Both the position numbers and the translations under genes were made by a program. DNA of 64,000 nt from an uncultured Bacteroides sp. (GTDB lineage Bacteria; Bacteroidota; Bacteroidia; Bacteroidales; Bacteroidaceae), in assembly GCA_944322345.1 (NCBI GenBank), contig CALUOO010000008.1:62001-126000 (forward strand), given 5' to 3'. The notes under the pieces are model-generated. The model ran no database searches, was not told the DNA's origin, and saw only the letters and a program-made list of their open reading frames with translations. Numbering within the stretch: position 1 is the first letter of the stretch; every line of letters starts with the position of its first letter. Positions 29,088-38,265 of the stretch are shown here, piece by piece.

Positions 29088-29807
29088 ATGCCGCATTTTA
29101 TGTTTCGTAAATTAATTTTTGCTGGTTTGCTTGTCGTATTCCCGTTGTGCCGTTTGTCGGTAGGTGACAGGACGGAACGGGTTGTTGCGCTTCATCCTTC
29201 GGCAGCTTCGGAGCTGGCGGCGGGCGAACGTCTGTATGAGGAAATGGGGCTTGCAGGAAAGGTAAATTTCATTGCTTTCCGTCAGGCGGTAGCTGGATAT
29301 AATAAGATAAAAGAGAAAAGTAAACCGATATTGACGCTGATTGACTTTTCGAAACCTTCTACCGAAGAGCGTCTGTATGTGTTCGACATCGAGAAGAAGG
29401 AATTGCTCTACACTTCGGTTGTGTCGCACGGAAAGAACAGTGGTGAGAATTATGCCACATCGTTCTCCAATCAGTATGGCTCTTACAAAAGTTCGCTGGG
29501 ATTTTATCTGACAGAACATACGTATCAGGGAAAGAACGGATATTCGCTCATTCTGAACGGGCTGGAGGAGGGAATCAACGACCGTGCAAAGGAACGTGCC
29601 ATTGTGGTGCACGGAGCTGCATATGCCAATCCGTCGGTGGCAGCCTCTTCGGGACGATTGGGCAGGAGTTTCGGATGTCCCGCCCTTCCGCAGGAGCTGA
29701 CGAAACCTATCATCAACACTATTAAGGACGGGAGTGTCCTGTTTATCTATGCAAACAATGCCCAGTATCTGGCTCAGAGCAGGATGCTAGGAAAAAGTAT
29801 CTCATAG
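29088..29807 (+). CDS. Murein L,D-transpeptidase catalytic-domain protein (YkuD_2 type), exported
   Basis: 239 residues; the ATG at 29100 (MFRKLIF) is an alternative start that gives a cleaner signal peptide. The mature part contains the YkuD_2 pattern: VSHGKNSGE near residue 113, YKSSLGFYLT, the His in AIVVHGAAYA near 176 and the catalytic Cys in GRSFGCPAL near 202. It is predicted to act on the cell wall. Its last 6 bases overlap the convergent NUDIX gene. Confidence 0.85.
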   Translation: MPHFMFRKLIFAGLLVVFPLCRLSVGDRTERVVALHPSAASELAAGERLYEEMGLAGKVNFIAFRQAVAGYNKIKEKSKPILTLIDFSKPSTEERLYVFDIEKKELLYTSVVSHGKNSGENYATSFSNQYGSYKSSLGFYLTEHTYQGKNGYSLILNGLEEGINDRAKERAIVVHGAAYANPSVAASSGRLGRSFGCPALPQELTKPIINTIKDGSVLFIYANNAQYLAQSRMLGKSIS

Positions 29808-30365
29808 TCGCATTGCCCTGTATTTCCACAGTGGCGCAGCCATTGTGGCCTGCAGAATCTCGTTATTGTCAAGCAATTGTTCCACCTCATTCCATGTCAT
29901 CAGGTGTACGCTGATGTCTTCCGTAAGCTCCTGATGGGGCTGGTCTATCCGTTCTACATCGGTTGCAAGGAAGCAGTGTGTCAGATTGGTGTGCGTACTG
30001 GCATTGGCGGAGATGGTCATGATTTCGGTCCAGTTTCCATTGCCATATCCGGTCTCTTCCCAAAGTTCGCGCTGCGCGGAGACGAGGGGAGAGGCATCCG
30101 TCTTTTCACACACTCCGGCGCAAAGCTCGTAGGAATAGCGGCGGATGCCCGGGCGATATTGGCGCACCATGACAAATTGTCCGTCTTTTGTGACAGCGAT
30201 GGTGTTCACCCAGTCGGGATATTCGAGTAAATAATATTCGGGGATGCGGTTTCCGTTGGGAAGCAGCATATCTTCGCGACGCACTGTCAGCCACGGACGG
30301 CTGAACAGATAGGTGCTGCTGAGCGTCTGCCATGCCTGTTCGCTGTGTTCTTTTTCAGTTTTCAT
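29802..30365 (-). CDS. NUDIX hydrolase, ADP-ribose pyrophosphatase-like
   Basis: 187 residues. The Nudix box is the G-V-C-E-K stretch followed by SAQRELWEETGYG near residues 84-108. The preceding VNTIAVTKDGQFVMVRQYRPG is typical for ADP-sugar pyrophosphatases. It likely splits ADP-ribose or another nucleoside-diphosphate sugar into AMP and a sugar phosphate. Upstream, on the same strand, lies an array of 40-base repeats. Confidence 0.88.
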   Translation of the reverse strand: MKTEKEHSEQAWQTLSSTYLFSRPWLTVRREDMLLPNGNRIPEYYLLEYPDWVNTIAVTKDGQFVMVRQYRPGIRRYSYELCAGVCEKTDASPLVSAQRELWEETGYGNGNWTEIMTISANASTHTNLTHCFLATDVERIDQPHQELTEDISVHLMTWNEVEQLLDNNEILQATMAAPLWKYRAMRL

Positions 30366-30388
30366 ATCATATTGGTGTTAGTTGGCGA

Positions 30389-30396
30389 CAAATTTA
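30389..30396 (-). promoter_or_regulatory. -7 promoter box of the NUDIX gene
   Basis: TAAATTTG on the minus strand, 24 bases before the start codon and between the gene and the 40-base repeat array. Confidence 0.5.
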
Positions 30397-30420
30397 GGAA
30401 AAAGCCGGGAATCATCGGTG

Positions 30421-30690
30421 GGAATGAATCGCTGACTGCGAAAACGTCCAGCTATCGGTGGGAAGAAATCGCGGATTGCGAAAGCGTCCAGCCATCGGCG
30501 GGAAGAAATCGCGGATTGCGAAAACGTCCAGCCATCGCGATGGGCAAATTGCAGAGCGAGAAAATGTCCTCTCATCGCGATGGGCAAATTGCAGAGCGAG
30601 AAAACGTCCTCTCATTGCGATGGGCAAATTGCAGGGTGAGAAAACGTCCTCTCATCGCGATGGACAAATTGCAGAGCGCGGAGCCGTCTT
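30421..30690. repeat. Array of 40-base repeats (types A and B)
   Basis: Units begin at 30421, 30461, 30501, 30541, 30581, 30621 and 30661 in exact 40-base register; the last is partial and diverged. The first three (type A) carry GAAATCGCGGATTGCGAAAA followed by CGTCCAGC. The others (type B) carry CAAATTGCAGAGCGAGAAAA followed by CGTCCTCTCATCGCGATGG, which contains the palindrome CATCGCGATG. Open frames through it change every unit because 40 is not a multiple of three, so it is not coding. Apart from the listed promoter and terminator the 413-base gap holds nothing else visible. Confidence 0.95.
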
Positions 30691-30701
30691 TTATAAAAGA
30701 A

Positions 30702-30750
30702 GAAGACTTCCCTGCGACGGGAAAGCTCTTTGTGTCGCGGGGAAGTCTTT
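30702..30750 (-). terminator. Terminator hairpin past the DPP11-like gene
   Basis: AAGACTTCCCTGCGAC (30704-30719 region) pairs with GTCGCGGGGAAGTCTT (30734-30749) with one G-T. On the minus strand a T-rich stretch follows. Confidence 0.75.
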
Positions 30751-30778
30751 TTAGGGACGATATTTGTCGGTGTCAACC

Positions 30779-32938
30779 TTAGGGCGCAATCGTCAGCTCG
30801 TCAATGATGTGCGAAGCGCCGGCAAACTTGTCTATGATGAATAGCGTGTATCGTATGTCAACGCAGGCTGCTCGTTGTGAAGAGGGGCGGAAAGCGATGT
30901 CGCCGGTCAGTCCCTCGTAATTGCGGTCGAAAGCTGTTCCCACGAGTTGTCCTTTAGCGTTGAATACAGGGCTTCCTGAATTTCCTCCTGTATTGTCTGT
31001 ATCTACAATGAAGCAGACTGGCATTTCACCATCTTTTCCGTAGCGTCCGTAATCTTTGGCACGATAGAGCTCCTTCAGCTTGTCGGGAACGACGAACTCC
31101 CAGTTCTCCGGATCTTCCTTCTCCATTACTCCTTTCAGCGTAGTGTGTGCGTCGTAGACCACACCATCGGCAGGCTCGTAGGGGCGGACACGTCCGTAGG
31201 TTAACCTCAGCGTAGAATTGGCATCCGGATAAATCGGCATTCCTTTTTCCTGCCGCATGTCCATCATGCCTTTTACCCATACCTTGTGGGCTGCGTCGTA
31301 GTTCTGGTTTGCCTCTTTCATGGCAATCGTGGTCTGTAGCAGTCCGTCGGTAATGGAATATTTGAACAACACCATCCAATCGTGTCCTATCTTATAGAGA
31401 CTGGGTTTCTTGATGAATTTCTCGAAGTTCTTGCGGTTTCCGAAGATGGAGCTTTTAAAACATTCGTCTACGAAAGCATCGGTGCTACCCTTGAAGCGGC
31501 TGTCGATTACCTTGAAGATGTTGATACGCTGTTCTGCCGGGATGTATCCTGCATAGGTTTTCAGCATTTCCTTTGCCACTTTACGCTCCACGTCGGGGAA
31601 GGGGACGGAGGCAAAATATTTTTCACCGTCTTCCTTCAGCTTCTGTGTAGCTTTGGCAATCTGAGCCTTGTCTTTCGACTTCAGTGCCGTGACTAGTTCC
31701 GTGGTCGACGGAATGCGCATAAAGTCGAGTGCCGTCACCAGTGCCTCATTGATGGCCTGCTGGTGATACATGGCACTGCGTCGGTGAGCGACGATGGAAC
31801 GTATCTCGTCGAACGCTTTCTGATAAGAGTCGTCGCCCTTTTCACGTCCGCGTGCCAGCAGCTCTTCCTGCTGTGCCCGCTTGGTGTCGAGCACTTTGAG
31901 TCGTACAAGTCCCTCGTTCATGCCGATAGCGTTTTTCCAGTAATTGGCAGACGATGCATATTTGCTGGCATAATGGATACGCACAGCGGGGTCTTTCAGC
32001 ATCTGCTCCATCAACACTTTCTGACGCGCTCCGCGAACATGATGACGCATGAAGTTCGTTGTCTGCATCCGTTCCTCCACCTCGTCGGCAATCATATACC
32101 GCCAGTTGCGTCCGGGGAATCCCATGACAAAGGTAAAATCGCCTTCCTGTACACCGGCAAGGCTGATGGTGAGATGTTGCTTCACTTGCAGTGGCACGTT
32201 GTCTTTCGAATAGGGTGCAGGCTTTCCGTTACGGTCGGCATAGATACGGAACAGAGAGAAATCGCCAGTGTGACGTGGCCACATCCAGTTGTCCGTGTCG
32301 GCACCAAATTTTCCGATAGACGAGGGCGGTGCGCCCACCATACGGATGTCACTGTAGACAATTTTGACGAACAGATAGTATTTGTTTCCACCGTAGAAAG
32401 CCTTCAGCTCCAATTTTGTAGCGGGCGTTACCTCAATGTGCTCCGCCTGTGCAAAGCGTTCGGCAACCTTCGCCAGATAGGAGGGTGAGAGATAATTTGT
32501 CCCGTTAGGATTGTCGTCTTTCCGGAGCTGTTCGTTGACGTAATCTGTCACATCGAGAATACGGTCGATGAAGGTTACAGTCAGCCCCGGAGTAGGCAAC
32601 TCAGCATCACGATTCATTGCCCAGAAGCCATCTGTCAGATAGTCGTGGTCTACGTCGCTATGCTGCTGGATAGCTCCATACCCGCAGTGATGGTTAGTCA
32701 GCACTAGCCCTTGTGAGGAAATAACTTCTCCCGTACATCCGCCTCCAAAATGAACGACGGCATCTTTGAGTGAAATTCCGTTCTCGTTATACACCTCCTC
32801 AATAGGAATTTCCAGCCCAAGCTCGCGCATCACGACGGCATTTTGCGTCTTCAGGTCGGTCAGCATCCACATACCTTCGTCGGCGTGGATGCTGACCGTT
32901 GCCAGCGAGAGGAGTGATAGAATCAGCGGTTTCTTCAT
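30779..32938 (-). CDS. S46 dipeptidyl-peptidase, DPP11-like (Asp/Glu-specific predicted)
   Basis: 719 residues from the ATG that overlaps the stop of the upstream peptidase gene (TGATG); an ATG three bases earlier is also possible. It has a signal peptide (~1-19) followed by the S46 start DEGMWML. Serine-protease triad regions: LTNHHCGY near residue 86, the Asp in [14 protein letters not shown] near 225 and the Ser in GGNSGSPV near 654. The specificity residue reads Arg in FDRNYE at 672. An Arg at the equivalent position (673) marks DPP11 of Porphyromonas, which removes dipeptides ending in Asp or Glu. Acts in the periplasm. Confidence 0.9.
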   Translation of the reverse strand: MKKPLILSLLSLATVSIHADEGMWMLTDLKTQNAVVMRELGLEIPIEEVYNENGISLKDAVVHFGGGCTGEVISSQGLVLTNHHCGYGAIQQHSDVDHDYLTDGFWAMNRDAELPTPGLTVTFIDRILDVTDYVNEQLRKDDNPNGTNYLSPSYLAKVAERFAQAEHIEVTPATKLELKAFYGGNKYYLFVKIVYSDIRMVGAPPSSIGKFGADTDNWMWPRHTGDFSLFRIYADRNGKPAPYSKDNVPLQVKQHLTISLAGVQEGDFTFVMGFPGRNWRYMIADEVEERMQTTNFMRHHVRGARQKVLMEQMLKDPAVRIHYASKYASSANYWKNAIGMNEGLVRLKVLDTKRAQQEELLARGREKGDDSYQKAFDEIRSIVAHRRSAMYHQQAINEALVTALDFMRIPSTTELVTALKSKDKAQIAKATQKLKEDGEKYFASVPFPDVERKVAKEMLKTYAGYIPAEQRINIFKVIDSRFKGSTDAFVDECFKSSIFGNRKNFEKFIKKPSLYKIGHDWMVLFKYSITDGLLQTTIAMKEANQNYDAAHKVWVKGMMDMRQEKGMPIYPDANSTLRLTYGRVRPYEPADGVVYDAHTTLKGVMEKEDPENWEFVVPDKLKELYRAKDYGRYGKDGEMPVCFIVDTDNTGGNSGSPVFNAKGQLVGTAFDRNYEGLTGDIAFRPSSQRAACVDIRYTLFIIDKFAGASHIIDELTIAP

Positions 32939-35097
32939 CATTCTGCAATGGTCATTTCGTTGATCAAATGCTGGCAGCCACCGAGCTTCTCGAGGATGAA
33001 GAGCACGTAGCGGATATCCAGATTGATGCAACGCTGTAGATTATTGTCGAAGTTGATGTCACCACTCAGCGATTCCCAGTTGCCGTCGAATGCGCAACCG
33101 ATCAGTTGTCCCTTGCTGTTCAGCACAGGGCTTCCTGAATTACCTCCAGTGATGTCGTTGGTAGAAAGGAAACAAACGGGCATATCACCGTTTGGCAATG
33201 CGTAACGTCCGTAATCCTTGTTCAGAATCAGTTCTTTCAACTTGGCTGGTACCACAAATTCGCGGTCATCAGGATTTTCCTTTTCAAGGATACCTTGTGT
33301 AGTTGTGTAGTACTTGTAGTGTACACCGTCTTTCGGATCATAAGGTTTCACGTTTCCATATGTCAGACGGAGTGTAAAGTTTGCGTCAGGATATGATGGA
33401 ACAGGCAGCTTCATTTCTCCCAGTCCTCGGATGTATGTTTTATGAAGCAGAGCCAATTCACCAGACAGCGGAGCCAGCTGCTCACTGATTTTTTTCAGTG
33501 CCTCAAATTTGGATTGAGCATATTGCAGTGCCAAGTCTTTATCAATCGCCTTGACAGTCGGTTTCTTCAGGAATTTCTCGAAATTGGCACGGTTGGCAAA
33601 GATGGATTTGTCATACATGTCGTCAACAAACTTGTTGTAGTCGCCTTTGTACTTTTGTTCAATCACCTGATAGATTGACGGCCGTTGTTCGGCTGGAACC
33701 ATCTCGGCATATAGAGGAAACAAAACTTTTGCTACTTTGCGGTCTACTTCGTGATCGTAATCCTTGTTGTGGATTTGATTGAAAGCATCTTCCAAGCCTT
33801 CCAGACTATTTTCAATCTTAGCTTTATCTTTACTTTCCAGTGCTTCGCGAGTCTTGTCCAGACGGAGATTACCGAACTCGATACCAGAGAAGAATACTTC
33901 GCGCAGACAGGTCATCTGATAATTCAGAGGAGAAGTCTTGGCTACTGCTTCATCTATTTTTTTGACCACAGTTTCATAATCGGCGTTTCCTTTCTCGCGG
34001 GCAAATTCAGCAAAACGTGCTTCCTGATCGGCTTTTGTTCCCAATACGTTGTTATCGATGATAGCCTTGTTCATACCGATGGAGTTTTTCCAGTAGTTGC
34101 TGGAGCTGGCATATTTGTTGGCATACTGAATGCGTACTTTGTCGCTGGCGGCCATTTCTTCTTTCAAAACATCCTGCCGTGCACCACGAATGCGGATACG
34201 CGGTTCGTTGGTAGATTCCATGCGTTCTTTTACTTCCGATACGGTCAGGTAACGGCTGGTACTTCCAGGAAATCCCATAATCATGGCGTAATCTCCCTCT
34301 TCCAAACCTTTAATAGAGATCGTCAGATGCTTCTTTGTTTTCAGAGGGACATTAGAAGGACTATAAGCTGCAGGTTCTCCGTTGGCATCTGCATAGATAC
34401 GGAACATGGAAAAGTCGCCAGTATGACGTGGCCACATCCAGTTGTCGGTTTCACCTCCGAATTTGCCTACAGATGAAGGCGGAGCAGCTACCATACGGAT
34501 ATCTTCGTAAACCTTGAGATAGAATAAGTAAAATTTGTTTCCAGCATAGAAAGGCAGGGCTTTGGGATTAATACCTTTCTTTCCCTTCAAGTCACTTTTA
34601 TCATACAATTCATTTGCCAGTTTCATGAGGAAAGAAGATGAGAATGATTCAGCTTCTGTGATTTCCTTGGCGGCAATCTTGTTGTTTACTATTTCTGTAA
34701 TATCTTCAATGCGTTCTACAAATGTAAAACGAAGTCCCGGTGTTGGAAGTTCTTCACTGCGTGATTTTGCCCAAAATCCGTCTGTCAGGTAATCATGTTC
34801 TACACTACTATGTTGTTGGATAGAGGCATATCCACAATGATGGTTGGTCAGTATAAGACCTTCGGGCGAGATTATTTCTCCTGTGCATCCTCCTCCGAAA
34901 ATACCGACTGCATCTTTTAATGACACACCATCGGGATTATACAAGTCTTCTGCTTCGAGTTGCAGTCCTTGCTTTTTCATCATGTCGATAGAGTGTTGCT
35001 GCTTCATCAGTTGTAGCAGCCACATTCCTTCGTCCGCTTTGGCGGATCCCGCCATTAGCACAGCCAGTGCTAAGGCACAAAGTTTCAGTTTTTTCAT
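32938..35097 (-). CDS. S46 dipeptidyl-peptidase, DPP7-like (hydrophobic-specific predicted)
   Basis: 719 residues with a signal peptide (~1-21, ending SAKA). S46 signatures: [17 protein letters not shown] at 83-90, [14 protein letters not shown] near 225 and GGNSGSPV at 651-658. The specificity position reads Gly in FDGNWE at 672, as in DPP7 (Gly673), which prefers hydrophobic P1 residues. It forms a tandem pair with the DPP11-like gene, whose start overlaps this stop. Together they would cut periplasmic peptides into dipeptides for uptake. A sulfatase maturase gene precedes it by 32 bases. Confidence 0.92.
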   Translation of the reverse strand: MKKLKLCALALAVLMAGSAKADEGMWLLQLMKQQHSIDMMKKQGLQLEAEDLYNPDGVSLKDAVGIFGGGCTGEIISPEGLILTNHHCGYASIQQHSSVEHDYLTDGFWAKSRSEELPTPGLRFTFVERIEDITEIVNNKIAAKEITEAESFSSSFLMKLANELYDKSDLKGKKGINPKALPFYAGNKFYLFYLKVYEDIRMVAAPPSSVGKFGGETDNWMWPRHTGDFSMFRIYADANGEPAAYSPSNVPLKTKKHLTISIKGLEEGDYAMIMGFPGSTSRYLTVSEVKERMESTNEPRIRIRGARQDVLKEEMAASDKVRIQYANKYASSSNYWKNSIGMNKAIIDNNVLGTKADQEARFAEFAREKGNADYETVVKKIDEAVAKTSPLNYQMTCLREVFFSGIEFGNLRLDKTREALESKDKAKIENSLEGLEDAFNQIHNKDYDHEVDRKVAKVLFPLYAEMVPAEQRPSIYQVIEQKYKGDYNKFVDDMYDKSIFANRANFEKFLKKPTVKAIDKDLALQYAQSKFEALKKISEQLAPLSGELALLHKTYIRGLGEMKLPVPSYPDANFTLRLTYGNVKPYDPKDGVHYKYYTTTQGILEKENPDDREFVVPAKLKELILNKDYGRYALPNGDMPVCFLSTNDITGGNSGSPVLNSKGQLIGCAFDGNWESLSGDINFDNNLQRCINLDIRYVLFILEKLGGCQHLINEMTIAE

Positions 35098-35129
35098 TCG
35101 TCTATTTGTTTATGAAATTAAATGATTGT

Positions 35130-36368
35130 TTATCTGTTGAATTTTCCGTTTCTAATAGCCTCCATGATATTGGCTGGTGGGCGTTGGTTCATCAGTTCAT
35201 GTTTCATGAAGTCCATGTAGGGAGCCACGTGTTCGAAAAACTGACGGTAACCACGGCACAGATAGTTCAGCCCCGGTTCCCCCTCGGCTGTCTGACTGAA
35301 ACGGTTCTTGGGGCATTCTCCGTTACAGGCAAAAAGAAATTCACATTCGCGACACTGACGGGGCAAGGAGTCTTGCTTCATCTGTCCGAAACGTTGCTGC
35401 CGTTCGCTGTACATCATCTCTACGAGGCTTTGGCTATAGATGTTGCCTAACTTATATTCCGGGAACACAAAGTGGTCGCACGAGTAAACATCGCCGTTGA
35501 ATTCCATTACTCCGGCATGTCCGCAGGTTTTTGCCATGCTGCACACACCGGGTTGTTCACCTACCCAGTTGGCAAGCGTCGAGTCGAACAGTTGGATGAA
35601 GTAGCTTCCTACGTCTTCCTTTACCCACTCGTCAAAAAGGGTGCAGAGGAAGTTTCCCCACTGTTCGGGGCTGACGGAAAAGTCGGCCAGCTCGCCCTCC
35701 TTATCTTCGGAGAGGGAAGCGAGGTGACGTCCATCTTCGTGGCGAAGAATACGTTCGACGATAGGGGCAAACTGGATGTAGTGGCATCCTATTTCTTTAA
35801 AGAACCGGTAGAATTCCAATGGGTAGTCGGCATTAAAGTCATTTACTACTGCCATGGCGTTCCACTCTACTCCATGCTTCTTGAGCAGGTTGATGCCTTG
35901 CATCACTTTGATGAACGAGGGGCGCCCAGCCTTGTTCTTACGGTATTCATCGTGAAACTCTTGCGGACCGTCTATTGATACTCCTACCAACCAGTTGTTC
36001 TCGCGGAAGAACTCACACCACTCATCGGTCAGCATTGTGCCGTTGGTCTGTATGCAATTGTCGATGGTGCGGCCGCGTGCATATTTCTTTTGCAGTTCCA
36101 TTGCCCGGCGGTAAAAGGAGAGGGGGCGCATCAGTGTTTCGCCGCCATGCCATGTGAACAAGACTTGGGGCATGGTCTGTGAATTGATATACTCGTCGAT
36201 GAAGCGTTCGAGCAGTTCGTCGCTCATCACATGTCGGGGATTGTCCTTATAGAGGTTTGATTTCTCTAAGTAATAGCAGTAGCGGCAGGCAAGGTTGCAT
36301 ACTGCTCCCACGGGCTTTACCATCACGTAAAGTGGGCGGGCAAAAGGTGCGTAAGTCGTCTGTTTCAT
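35130..36368 (-). CDS. chuR: Anaerobic sulfatase-maturating enzyme (radical SAM), ChuR-like
   Basis: 412 residues from MKQTTYAPFARPLYVMVKP, the usual start. The radical SAM cluster motif is CNLACRYCYY (CX3CX2C) near residue 24. A C-terminal SPASM-type region holds further Cys for two more clusters (GVCSMAKTCGHAG, YSCDHFVFPEYKLGNI, CRECEFLFACNGECP). It converts a Cys or Ser of sulfatases to formylglycine, and in Bacteroides is needed to use host sulfated glycans. No sulfatase is in the window, so it must serve distant genes. Cotranscription with the S46 pair is possible (32-base gap). Confidence 0.92.
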   Translation of the reverse strand: MKQTTYAPFARPLYVMVKPVGAVCNLACRYCYYLEKSNLYKDNPRHVMSDELLERFIDEYINSQTMPQVLFTWHGGETLMRPLSFYRRAMELQKKYARGRTIDNCIQTNGTMLTDEWCEFFRENNWLVGVSIDGPQEFHDEYRKNKAGRPSFIKVMQGINLLKKHGVEWNAMAVVNDFNADYPLEFYRFFKEIGCHYIQFAPIVERILRHEDGRHLASLSEDKEGELADFSVSPEQWGNFLCTLFDEWVKEDVGSYFIQLFDSTLANWVGEQPGVCSMAKTCGHAGVMEFNGDVYSCDHFVFPEYKLGNIYSQSLVEMMYSERQQRFGQMKQDSLPRQCRECEFLFACNGECPKNRFSQTAEGEPGLNYLCRGYRQFFEHVAPYMDFMKHELMNQRPPANIMEAIRNGKFNR

Positions 36369-36496
36369 GTCGGCAAATTTAAACATTATAAATGAATTGC
36401 AGGGTGAAGGAGTTCCGTTTATAAGGATTATTAAAGAAAAGAGGCTTAGATACTTTAAAGATTGATAAAATGTTTCGTCTGATGTCGAATCGGTTG

Positions 36497-36504
36497 TACT
36501 TTTG
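36497..36504 (+). promoter_or_regulatory. -7 promoter box of the DUF4369 gene
   Basis: TACTTTTG, 26 bases before the GTG start at 36531. Confidence 0.6.
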
Positions 36505-36530
36505 CGGACGTAATTTAATTATGGCTGATT

Positions 36531-37259
36531 GTGAATAGAGTATTATCATTTCTGCTTTTGTTTCCCTTGCTCGTTGCTTGCAATCGCGGCTATCGGATAG
36601 AGGGAACGTCATCTGTCAATAGTCTGGATGGGAAAAGGTTGTATCTGAAGACGATGCGCGACGGGAAGATGGTGGCTATCGACTCGGCAGAGGTGACGCA
36701 TGGGCTGTTCAGCATGAGTGGCAAGACAGATTCCGTACTGATGGCCACACTGTATATGGACGAAGAGAGTATCATGCCCATCGTCATTGAGAATGGAAAG
36801 ATAAAGGTCAGCATCACTGACATGAAAGCGAATGTCACAGGTACGGACTTGAACGAGGCCTTGTACAAGTTTATCCACGAGCGAAACGACTTGGAGGTCA
36901 GCATCATGGAACTTGGGAAGAAGGAGGCAAGTATGGTGATGGACGGTGCCGACTACGAGGAGGTGCACAGAAAGCTGACGGCTGAGGGAGACTCGCTGAT
37001 GGACGTGATGAACAGCTATGTGAAGACGTTTATACTGGACAACAGCGCGAATGTCTTAGGTCCGAACGTGTTCATGATGCTATGCAGTTCATTGCCCTAT
37101 CCGATTGTGACACCCCAGATTGACAACATCATCAAGGATGCCCCGTATGAGTTCAAGATGCATCCGCTGGTGAAGGAGTTCCTTGCCAAGGCGAAGGAGA
37201 ACGAGAAGCTGATAGAAGAGCAGAAACGACTGCAGGAGAACACTGCAATGAAGAAATAG
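36531..37259 (+). CDS. DUF4369 domain lipoprotein
   Basis: 242 residues starting at GTG (MNRVLSF); an ATG at 36521 is in another frame and stops at once. Lipoprotein signal with Cys in LLVACN near residue 17. The DUF4369 beta-domain follows (YRIEGTSSVNSLDGKRLYL ... MVAIDSAEVTHGLFSMSG). The second half is helical and ends in a charged coiled-coil-like tail. DUF4369 often precedes a thioredoxin domain, but none is present here. Function unknown; envelope. Confidence 0.82.
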   Translation: MNRVLSFLLLFPLLVACNRGYRIEGTSSVNSLDGKRLYLKTMRDGKMVAIDSAEVTHGLFSMSGKTDSVLMATLYMDEESIMPIVIENGKIKVSITDMKANVTGTDLNEALYKFIHERNDLEVSIMELGKKEASMVMDGADYEEVHRKLTAEGDSLMDVMNSYVKTFILDNSANVLGPNVFMMLCSSLPYPIVTPQIDNIIKDAPYEFKMHPLVKEFLAKAKENEKLIEEQKRLQENTAMKK

Positions 37260-37299
37260 CAATATCTTTCATTTTGAAAATAAATTTAATTAATAGGAG

Positions 37300-37336
37300 G
37301 CGCGTCTTATGTGAATAAGGCGCGCTTCGTTTTTGT
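37300..37336 (+). terminator. Terminator of the DUF4369 gene
   Basis: GCGCGTCTTAT (37300-37310), loop GTGA, then ATAAGGCGCGC (37315-37325), one G-T pair, followed by TTCGTTTTTGTT. Confidence 0.85.
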
Positions 37337-37340
37337 TATG

Positions 37341-37525
37341 CAAGTATCCGTATGTCATGCCTCATGACTCCCGTATGTCGTGTCTCATGACTCCCGTATG
37401 TCGTGTCTCATGACTCCCGTATGTCGTGTCTCATGACTCCCGTATGTCATGCCTCATGACTCCCGTATGTCATGGCTCATGACTCCCGTATGTCGTAACT
37501 CATGACATCCGTATGTTGTAAAACA
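37341..37525. repeat. Array of 23-base palindromic repeats upstream of the second HU-like gene
   Basis: Seven units start at 37361, 37384, 37407, 37430, 37453, 37476 and 37499 in exact 23-base register, with a degenerate unit before them. The unit reads CTCATGACTCCCGTATGTCG plus three bases. Each contains CATGAC-N8-GTCATG (or GTCGTG), and neighbouring units also form GTCATG-CCT-CATGAC. The array ends about 35 bases before the promoter. The remaining gap sequence shows only a weak CTCATTTTTTGAG hairpin near 37540. Confidence 0.95.
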
Positions 37526-37558
37526 TAAGGACAGTCTCTCATTTTTTGAGAAGAAAGC

Positions 37559-37588
37559 TTGTGTAGCATGTAAGAATCTGTATCTTTG
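37559..37588 (+). promoter_or_regulatory. Promoter of the HU-like gene at 37649
   Basis: TTG (37559-37561), 19 bases, TATCTTTG (37581-37588). The spacing is ideal for a Bacteroides housekeeping promoter. Confidence 0.75.
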
Positions 37589-37648
37589 TGACATTAACCG
37601 CCGGACGGATATTCACGGGTCGTCTGTCCGACATAAATCTGAAGCCAT

Positions 37649-38173
37649 ATGTATAAGTATAAGCTTGTAAAGAAGGGAAACCCGCAAGACAAAGCGGCTC
37701 CCAAGAAGTGGTACGCCACTGCTCTTAGTGAAAAACCGCAGACGGTGAAAGCGATGACCCGCTCGGCAACTGAGAATACCACCACCGCCCCCATCGAAAT
37801 GGAGAGTTCGTTCCAACTTTTCGGCAACCATGCTACTCAGCAGCTGCTACAGGGGCATACGGTCAAGGTGGGCGAACTGGGGACACTGCGCGTCACCTTC
37901 AAGAGTGACGGTGCGGAAGATATCCGCGATTTCAATCCACAGACCATGATTAAAGAACCCCGCATACTGTTTACTCCCAGCAAGGAGTTCCGCGAAGCGG
38001 TGATTAATGGGCTCCAGTTCCAGAATGGAGGAGTGCTGGACGAGGGCATTAACTACGCAAGCGTGGTGGACTACTGCAAGGCCAAGGGCATCGACCCCAG
38101 TGGCAGCGGCAGCACGGCCGGCGGCGGAAGTGGCGAGGGTGACGGCGGTGAATCGCCCGACCCGATTGTATAG
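37649..38173 (+). CDS. HU-like DNA-binding protein with Gly-rich acidic tail
   Basis: 174 residues. Residues ~1-125 fit the Bacteroidota HU-like fold: MYKYKLVKKGNPQDKAAPKKWYAT at the start, a mid region with helices, VKVGELGTLRVTFKSDG as the core strands and RILFTPSKEFREAV before the final helix. Residues ~150-174 are a Ser/Gly/Asp linker ending ESPDPIV. The same ending, with 20 identical bases, closes the unrelated protein at 49338-50183. It is GC-rich with its own promoter behind a 23-base palindrome array. Probable nucleoid-associated protein. Confidence 0.82.
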   Translation: MYKYKLVKKGNPQDKAAPKKWYATALSEKPQTVKAMTRSATENTTTAPIEMESSFQLFGNHATQQLLQGHTVKVGELGTLRVTFKSDGAEDIRDFNPQTMIKEPRILFTPSKEFREAVINGLQFQNGGVLDEGINYASVVDYCKAKGIDPSGSGSTAGGGSGEGDGGESPDPIV

Positions 38174-38190
38174 GCTGATTGGTGGATAAG

Positions 38191-38243
38191 AGAAATGCAG
38201 TGCCTGGCGGATGCGAGACCCGTGCCGCAAGCACTGCATTTCT
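38191..38243. terminator. Bidirectional terminator between the HU-like gene and pstB
   Basis: AGAAATGCAGTGC (38191-38203) pairs perfectly with GCACTGCATTTCT (38231-38243). The 27-base loop can pair further. Confidence 0.85.
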
Positions 38244-38265
38244 TGTTTCCGAGTGTCGGCAAGGC

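Noticed and set aside
30421-30690. CRISPR array
   Set aside because: There is no alternation of constant repeats with unique spacers. Whole 40-base units are conserved, and no cas gene is nearby.
30345-30782. Reading frames on both strands through the 40-base repeats (several of 69-145 codons)
   Set aside because: They arise from the tandem repeat. The period is not a multiple of three, all frames are equally open, and no start or ribosome site stands out.
37341-37525. Replication iterons
   Set aside because: The 23-base direct repeats resemble plasmid iterons, but the neighbourhood is ordinary chromosomal genes with no replication initiator; the adjacent gene is HU-like.
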